Positions 62,115-64,000 of a DNA stretch of 64,000 nucleotides are shown here, piece after piece. Positions within the stretch are counted from its first letter, which is position 1, and each line of letters begins with the position of its first letter. Both the position numbers and the translations under genes were made by a program. The notes beneath the pieces were generated by a model. It was not told the DNA's origin, did not search any database, and saw nothing but the letters and a program-made list of their open reading frames with translations. Origin of the DNA: Nannobrachium achirus (Eukaryota > Chordata > Actinopteri > Myctophiformes > Myctophidae); the NCBI GenBank assembly GCA_963921795.1, contig OY997641.1, forward strand, positions 73,115,272 to 73,179,271, in the 5' to 3' direction.

Positions 62115-63170
62115 TAGGGCTGACCCAAAAAAATCGAATATTCGAAGCTTCGTTCGAAGGCACGGTATTCTAATTTAAAAAAGAAATTCGAATAATCGTC
62201 CGTTTGTCCTTTGGGGGGGGGAGCGTGCCTTAGCTTGCGCCTCGCTCCACTCTAGCGTGATAACGTCACCCCCTTCTCATACACGTGTTAACATTAATAA
62301 CAAGCCAACAACAACAAGAGCAAGCATGAAGCCATCAGAATGGTCGCCGATGAAGAAAAGAAAAGACAGCGCGCTGTCACATATAACCGCGTGCATGGGT
62401 GTTGCACCGACATTGGTTTGGCGGAGAAATGTGTGACACCAATGTCTGAGTAACATCACCCAATGCAACTATGCGATGCAGTCGCGCGTTTCTGTGCCGG
62501 GCCAGTGTCGGTGTAACATGCATGCGGTTGCTGTCTTCCAAGTTCCACACGCACGCTCACAGACACACAAGCTTGTTCTTCAACAGGGAACAAACAGCGA
62601 AACTTGGATTTTACAAAACGGACCCCGTCGGCGTCGATCCCGTTTTAAAGAGGAAAAAGAGCTTAACACCAACTTGCTAGGGTTATGTTGTCGTGATGTT
62701 GATGAAGACAAGTTTATATCTGATCTGCGAGCTCAAAACTAGTCGCGCCCGCATAGTTGTCTGAGTTGTATGAGTGGAACGCTAAATCAGACATACTGCA
62801 GTGCAATTATTTACTATAAAATCTACTATTACATTTGCGTGTACATACAGTACACATTGGGACTTGGGAGTTAATCTGTTATATAGGGCTCGTGATCGCG
62901 CTGCTGCTGTTGGCTGTTGCAGCCGCGATGTGTTACATTACAGACGTGATTTGATTATGTCAATCCTACTGTACTGCAAAAAACACTTTTCTTTAATATA
63001 GAAAACATTTGTATCATATTCTATTCTTCTTCTTTGTCGCTGTATTGTTGTTTTTGATGTAATGAAAATAGGGAGCTTTATTATGAGGAAAAAACTGGTG
63101 TGTTTTCCCTTTTAAAATTGGGTAATTTTTATACACATTTCCTTAACGGTCATCACTTGTGTAACCGATC
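62115..63170. mobile_element. hAT element of the intron before exon 3, unit D, right end missing
   Basis: It starts TAGGGCTGACC after CCTGTAAC (62107-62114) like 15712 and 33822. Similarity ends abruptly at about 63170 (GTAACCGAT), about 60 bp short of the right terminus. Either another insertion begins here or the unit array breaks. Confidence 0.75.
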
Positions 63171-63446
63171 AAAAACTGAAATTCAGTTTCCCTATGAAAA
63201 TCTTTGACAGCTAGGGTAATTCTGTGTCTCATTCACTCACTATACACTAATACTATAGGGGAAAAAATCACTCCCAAAAAATATGCTTTAAGTGGGATGT
63301 GACGGGTCTAACTAGGTGTTTTTAATTATTCTGAATCCATTGCAAGCATTTGTTTTGCACAAAAAAAACATTCATTGGGCTAAAAACAGCCCATAAAATG
63401 ACGGTTTAGTGATGAGTCATCACTTTTCACAGTGGTATGGGGTAGA
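63171..63446. other. Sequence not shared with the units
   Basis: It begins CAAAAACTGAAATTCAGTTT, which contains a small palindrome. No gene or element is recognised. Confidence 0.4.
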
Positions 63447-63708
63447 GCAGTGGTTCTCAATCTTTTTTGGCTTGAGTACCCCCTTTTCGCAGATTTGAAT
63501 AATAGTAGGCCTATCATGATTCTATATTTCTTTTTGGGGGGCATCATCTTGAGTACCCCCTGCAGTACCTCCGCGTACCCCTAGGGGTACACGTACCCCC
63601 ATTTGAGAAACACTGCCCTAGGGGTACGCGGAGGTACTGCAGGGGGTTCTCAAGATGATGCCCCCCAAAAAGAAATATAGAATCATGATAGGCCTACTAT
63701 TATTCATA
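63447..63708. mobile_element. hAT MITE with an inverted duplication past its end
   Basis: CAGTGGTTCTCAATC at 63447 and TTTGAGAAACACTG at about 63624 are hAT-like ends. After the right end, bases 63618-63708 repeat 63497-63590 in reverse complement (AATAGTAGGCCTATCATGAT and GCAGTACCTCCGCGTACCCC). Confidence 0.7.
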
Positions 63709-64000
63709 GTTAAATAATTAACTACAATTTAATTAGAAGGAGAAACAACATTTACTGTTATGTTTAATGATGGTACTTGGAGAGACTTGTTGTGAGCCTG
63801 ATACAGTAGTTGACAACCCAAATGACATGGTACCATGCAAATGGTATGTGTTTGAATGTTGTTTGAATGAATGTAATTTATATGAAAACTGGACTGAAAT
63901 GTTATGGCCAACTCTCACTCCCTTTTTATGTTTTGTGATGTTATATTCTTGAAAAGGGGGGCTATCATATCATATACCGCTAGTATTGTTGGTTTTAATT
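63709..64000. other. Window end, nothing recognised
   Basis: AT-rich sequence. Short open frames of about 60 codons on both strands have no family signature. Confidence 0.4.

Overview
The window is nuclear DNA from a ray-finned fish, almost certainly a teleost. It has introns with GT/AG borders, poly-C2H2 zinc-finger genes of a teleost type, a Rex1/Babar-like LINE, tRNA-derived SINEs, very many hAT-type DNA transposons and MITEs, and GT microsatellites of 80-160 bp. I cannot name the species from the sequence.

The backbone is a tandem array of one zinc-finger gene unit. In each unit, in + order, come: a promoter with CTCF-, NRF1- and ETS-like sites; exon 1 (72 codons plus one base); exon 2 (144 bp); exon 3 (84 bp); a last exon with an acidic linker and the finger array; and a common intergenic stretch. 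All internal introns are phase 1. Unit 0 enters the window already inside its gene (exon 3 at 2046-2129, last exon 2382-3802, 11 fingers). Unit A has exon 1 at 11984, exon 2 at 14737, a damaged exon 3 at 21496 and a disrupted last exon at 21788-23014. Unit B has 27914, 32908, 39428 and 39764-40764; it is complete, with 6 fingers and a predicted 481 residues. Unit D has exon 1 at 59280 and exon 2 at 61186 and then runs off the end.

Region by region: 1-11.5 kb is the end of unit 0 and its 3' intergenic stretch, loaded with hAT elements. 11.5-27.1 kb is unit A, whose introns hold a nested stack: a hAT element, inside it a 4.4-kb palindrome, inside that a second palindrome and a LINE. 27.1-41.8 kb is unit B, with a 3.4-kb TTAA-flanked composite in intron 1 and a 5.3-kb hAT in intron 2 that carries a second hAT with an almost whole transposase gene. 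41.8-53.3 kb is not repeated elsewhere in the window and contains a 5.2-kb hAT (46114-51296) with a perfect target duplication and an uninterrupted three-exon transposase. 53.3-63.2 kb is the intergenic stretch plus the first half of unit D. 63.2-64 kb is unrelated to the unit.

Because the units are paralogous, each serves as an empty-site control for insertions in the others. That gave exact borders and target-site duplications for many elements, one likely excision footprint, and a relative order of events. The most unusual items are: a miniature LTR-type element whose terminal repeats carry a tRNA-Glu-like sequence (57604-57979, with a recombined solo repeat at 10400); a recurring hairpin module at the tips of several unrelated fold-back elements; a palindrome that includes an inverted copy of its own host flank; fingers whose core Phe is usually Cys; and splice donors of exons 1 and 2 that sit inside tandem repeats.
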